From NCBI RefSeq assembly GCF_954871325.1, contig NC_088778.1, forward strand, positions 16,519,666-16,583,665: DNA of 64,000 nt, in the 5' to 3' direction. A model generated the notes under the pieces. The model had not been told where the DNA came from, searched no databases, and saw only the letters and a list, made by a program, of their open reading frames with translations. A program made the position numbers and the translations under genes. The stretch's first letter is position 1; every line of letters begins with the position of its first letter. Below are positions 60,475 through 64,000 of this stretch, piece after piece. Source of the stretch: Gordionus sp. m RMFG-2023 (taxonomy: Eukaryota; Nematomorpha; Gordioida; Chordodea; Parachordodidae).

Positions 60475-60734
60475 TTACTTACAATTTATATCTAAATTTT
60501 ATTCATTAATTAATATTGAATTTATGATTTTATTTTTATATTTAGTATTACATAAATTACTAATATCTTAAATGTTCTATTATATGATATTCTAACTGAT
60601 TAATATGATATGATACTTGTTCTTGGAATTTCTATAATTTTATTAATAATGCGTAAATGTTTTTTATATCTTTTATTAAAATAATAATTATAATATCTTA
60701 TATGTTTATGTTATCACAATATTAACTATTATTT
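60475..60734 (+). other. LINE 3' untranslated tail
   Basis: AT-rich non-coding sequence between the last LINE codon and the point where satellite sequence resumes (about 60735, TAAAAATACATGTTT). No long poly-A is seen. Confidence 0.5.
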
Positions 60735-61760
60735 TTATAAAAATACATGTTTAAATAAAACTTCAGTGAATATGTATCCTAGATAAGTCAATTGTCATAA
60801 TCGTTATTTTTACAGTTTTTTGTATTTTTTTGCTGCAAATAGGTAAAAATATAGATTATAAACATGTTAAATTAAAATTTCATGAATATGTACCATAGAA
60901 AAGTGACAATTGTCATAATCGTTACTTTTAAAGTTTTCTGAATTTCTTTGACCAAAATGGTTAAAAATAAGTATTGTTTGAATGTTTAAATAAAACTTCT
61001 GTGAAGATGTACCCTAAATATGTGACAATTGTCATAATTATAATTTTTAAAAATTATTTTGACGTAAATGGGTAAAAATATGAATTGCCAACATGTTAAA
61101 ATAAAATTTGAATGAAGATGTTGTGCCAATAGATAAGTAACAATTGTCATAATTGTTTGTTCTTAAAGTTTTTTGAAATTTTTTGATGTAAATGGGTAAA
61201 AATATAGATTGTAAACATGTTAAATTAAAATTTCATGAAGATAAACAATAGATAAGTGACAATTGTCATAATCGTTGTTTTTAAAGTTTTTGGAAATTTT
61301 TTGATGCAAATGGGTAAAAATATAGATTGTAAACATATTAAATTAAAATTTCATGAAGATGTACCATAAAAAAGTGAAATTGTCATAAACGTTATTTTAA
61401 AGTTTTTTAAATTTTTTTTTATGCAAATGGGCTAAAATATAAATTGTTAACATGTTAGAATTAAATTACGCAAATGAGCAAAAATATAAATGCTAACATG
61501 TTAAAATAAAATTTCAGTGAAGATTTACCATAGATAAATGATAATTGTCATAATCGTTGTTTTTAGTTTTTGTAAATTTTTTGATACAAATGGGTAAAAC
61601 TATAGATTGTAAACATGTTAAAAAAAATTTATGAATATTTACCATAGAAAAGTGACAATTGTCATAATCTTTATCTTTAAAGTTTTTCAATATTTTTTTG
61701 ATATCATTAAAAAAAAAATTATATTGAAATAATTCAGAAAAGTGCCAATTGTAAAAATCT
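60735..61760. repeat. Satellite with TGACAATTGTCA palindrome, 3' part
   Basis: Nine units are marked by the CAATTGTCAT core near 60788, 60906, 61025, 61140, 61259, 61374, 61538, 61653 and a worn one at 61746. The period is mostly 115-119 bp. A further single unit lies inverted at about 62180-62260. The segment between is AT-rich with no feature. Confidence 0.85.
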
Positions 61761-62289
61761 TCTATCTTTCGCTTCTTATATTTTTATGAAAAATGTGTTA
61801 GTACTATTTGTCGAAACAAAAAAACAAATGGAAATTTTCATGCTCATAATCGTTACCCCTTTTATCCTGCTTAAAATTTGATAAAAATATGTAAAGTGAT
61901 TATTAAAGATAGTTGTAACTCATGTTAAATTCTAAACTTTAAATATGGATTCACAACTCCTTTAATTAATAAACTTTAATTCGACATCTATTAAAATGTG
62001 GACCCTGCATTCACAGTTAGCAAATATTTTTGTATATTCGTGGCAAAATAGTGCTGAGTCTGTAAAGGTAGGATTTTTATGAAAAGAACTTAAAAACCAT
62101 ATGAATATTATTTAGTAATATGATACAATCAACATCTAATTTAATGTTAAGATTTTGAATTTTATAAACATATGGTAAAAATGGATTACAATCTATATTT
62201 TAACCCATTTGCGTCAAAAAAATTCAAAAATAACGATTATGACAATTATCTCTATGATTTGCTATTAATGATTGACTATCACTAAAACT

Positions 62290-63335
62290 ATCATTGATAA
62301 AGCAGGGGATGTTGCAAATTTTTAAGAATTCCCACAATTGTAAGAATATTAAAATCAATGAAAAGGTCAATGGCAATATTAGAATGCACAATACGTTGGT
62401 CCTCAATTTGTATGATGCTAGAACGGTTATTAAGTTTGAAATATTTCTATAATTATTTTATTATAGGAGCGTGTGAAGTCATTTTGTCGGAAGATGCTTG
62501 GTGCCAAATAAAGGACTTTACTAGCTTATTAGTTACTTTAAAAATAACAAATTAAGATTACAATCAGAATAATTATGTTTATCAGATTTTTATAAATATT
62601 AGAAAACATGAAAATTCGAGAGCAACAATATTTGCAAAATAGTGTTGTATACGCCTCTATTTAGACTCTCGATATCAAGTTTTATTGAGTATTGAAAAAA
62701 TCAAATGGCTAAAGACCATCTTAAGGATTTATGGCATACACAAAACTCCATTATTTACAATTATTGGAGGCTAAGACAATAACTGGTTTTAGTGATAATG
62801 ATAGCAACATTGATAAAATTGAAATTTTACTTTTAGATAGAAAAAAATAATAAAATTATCATCAGATAGAAAGGAGGATCAAAAAATAAAAGTTAAAATA
62901 TATAAGACAAATATTTTAAAATTCTGGGAAGAAAATTCTTTAATATATCCAGAATTATATATCTTGTCTAGAATCGTCATGACTGTACCGGCGACACAAG
63001 TATAATAATTTATGTATTATAAAGATAACTATCTATTTTAGGTAAGCGTAGAACGTGGATTTTCATCTTTGAAATATATAATGTCTAATTTACGTGGAAA
63101 TCTCAAGGATGATAAAGATATTATGATTGTGCGATTGAATAAAGCATTTAACATATAAATTATTTCATTTTTAAATTTTTTATTTGTAATATGAATGTGT
63201 AAATATTGTTAAAAGTATGAAAAAAAAGTCTTATTTTAAGTCATTTTTTACGTTCCCTGAGCCCGAACCCTTTATAAATTTTATTACTGTACCCAAACCA
63301 GGACCCCTTTTTTTGTCAAAGGGTTCGCATCCCTG
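62290..63335 (+). pseudogene. hAT remnant ending in CAGGGATGCGAACCC-type terminus
   Basis: Scraps in order: MAILECTIRWSSICMMLERL (about 62362), ILSEDAWCQIKDFTSLL (about 62479), a broken LDxRYQ region (about 62665) and VSVERGFSSLKYIMSNLRGN to DIMIVRLNKAFNI (63041-63157). The right end reads GGGTTCGCATCCCTG (63321-63335). GAACCC motifs cluster before it. The left terminus and a target duplication were not found. Confidence 0.75.
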
Positions 63336-64000
63336 TTCCGGACAACTTGGCTTATGATCACCATTACCTCGTTCATCAGTTTCTTTTATTTTCTCTTTTA
63401 AACAAATAAAAATTATGTTTTTAAATCAAACATCATGTTAAATAATTCTTTTCAAGTTTGTTTGCTAACACATCCTTTGGCGCATCCACTCTCTAGTGTA
63501 AAAACGAATTGGATGATGCTGTTATTTTAGCTCCATTGATTATCTACTTTCGAGCAATGGCAAATAGCAGTGTACTAACCTTCATTCATTTCATTGGAAA
63601 ATCAGGCCACGAATGGTTAGAATATTATCCAAGCATGTTAAATAAATATATATATCTTTTGACAAATAAGGGATTTAATTATGCTTTGGCTTTCAGGCTT
63701 TACAACTTTAAAGATGTGCAGTAATGGATGATTCTAAAGCTAGGCCTTCACTCCATTGTCTCATAAATAGATATAAATATGTTAGGCAAGAAAGAACTAA
63801 TAAAATAGCCCAAAATTCATTATTCAAAGCTGATGATCATTTACATCATGAACCAGGAGATACTTCTGTTATTAATAATACGTGGAATATGGGGGCACAT
63901 GTATTGGTACATAACATGTATATACATTTTCACCCCATCTTATAATAATTATGATTTGTTATATATATATATAAGCGGAAAAAGGGGAATCCCAAAAAAT
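63336..64000 (+). other. Unassigned protein-like stretch at right edge
   Basis: Two plus-strand open stretches (63509-63724 and 63724-63945) read protein-like, for example FIGKSGHEWLEYYPSMLNKY and NNTWNMGAHVLVHNMY, in different frames. They may be exons of an unrecognised gene or another transposase remnant. I cannot name the family. Confidence 0.35.

Noticed and set aside
63336-63420. Possible minus-strand host exon (ETDERGNGDHKPSCP)
   Set aside because: Short, no clear splice frame partner and no family. It abuts a hAT terminus.

Overview
The window is very AT-rich nuclear DNA of a eukaryote. It holds two host genes, both on the minus strand and both with introns swollen by transposons. 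The rest is mobile DNA at many stages of decay. The exons recovered here by hand translation match RAD51 and the CC2D1/Lgd family. The RAD51 residues look like those of an opisthokont and lean fungal, but I cannot name the species. Ordinary introns are about 40-145 nt. Many 3' splice sites read AAG instead of TAG or CAG.

Layout. 1-3680: decayed repeats, including a PIF/Harbinger-like MITE (9-290). 3680-14745: RAD51, eight exons seen, with the last coding piece lying left of the window. Its two largest introns (5.7 kb and 4.0 kb) carry a hAT with an intact target-site duplication (TSD), LINE pieces and tandem repeats. 15060-16460: a hAT with a perfect TSD just upstream of RAD51. 17190-19490: a Tigger/pogo-like element with a nested MITE. 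21228-54122: CC2D1 (DM14 plus C2 domains), eight secure exons and one tentative. Its 11.0 kb intron holds a fossil Ty3/gypsy element that took in a hAT, which in turn took in two near-identical hATs in opposite orientation. A second small hAT sits elsewhere in the same gypsy element. The 10.6 kb intron holds LINE, MULE and unclassified TIR transposons. The 6.1 kb intron is nearly all one 5.9 kb hAT.

54323-56660: MITEs and a GCGAA-rich minisatellite. 57040-61760: a roughly 115-bp satellite whose units carry the palindrome TGACAATTGTCA. It is split by an R2-like LINE with an 882-codon ORF whose ATG appears to come from the satellite. 62290-63335: another hAT. The right edge is unassigned.

Most striking points: (1) the swapped 8-bp TSDs of the two inverted hAT copies show that recombination between them inverted the 367 bp between them, and the flanking host hAT confirms it independently; (2) AAG acceptors are frequent in host introns; (3) the R2-like LINE sits inside a satellite unit; (4) each hAT family pairs its ends with its own short subterminal motif.
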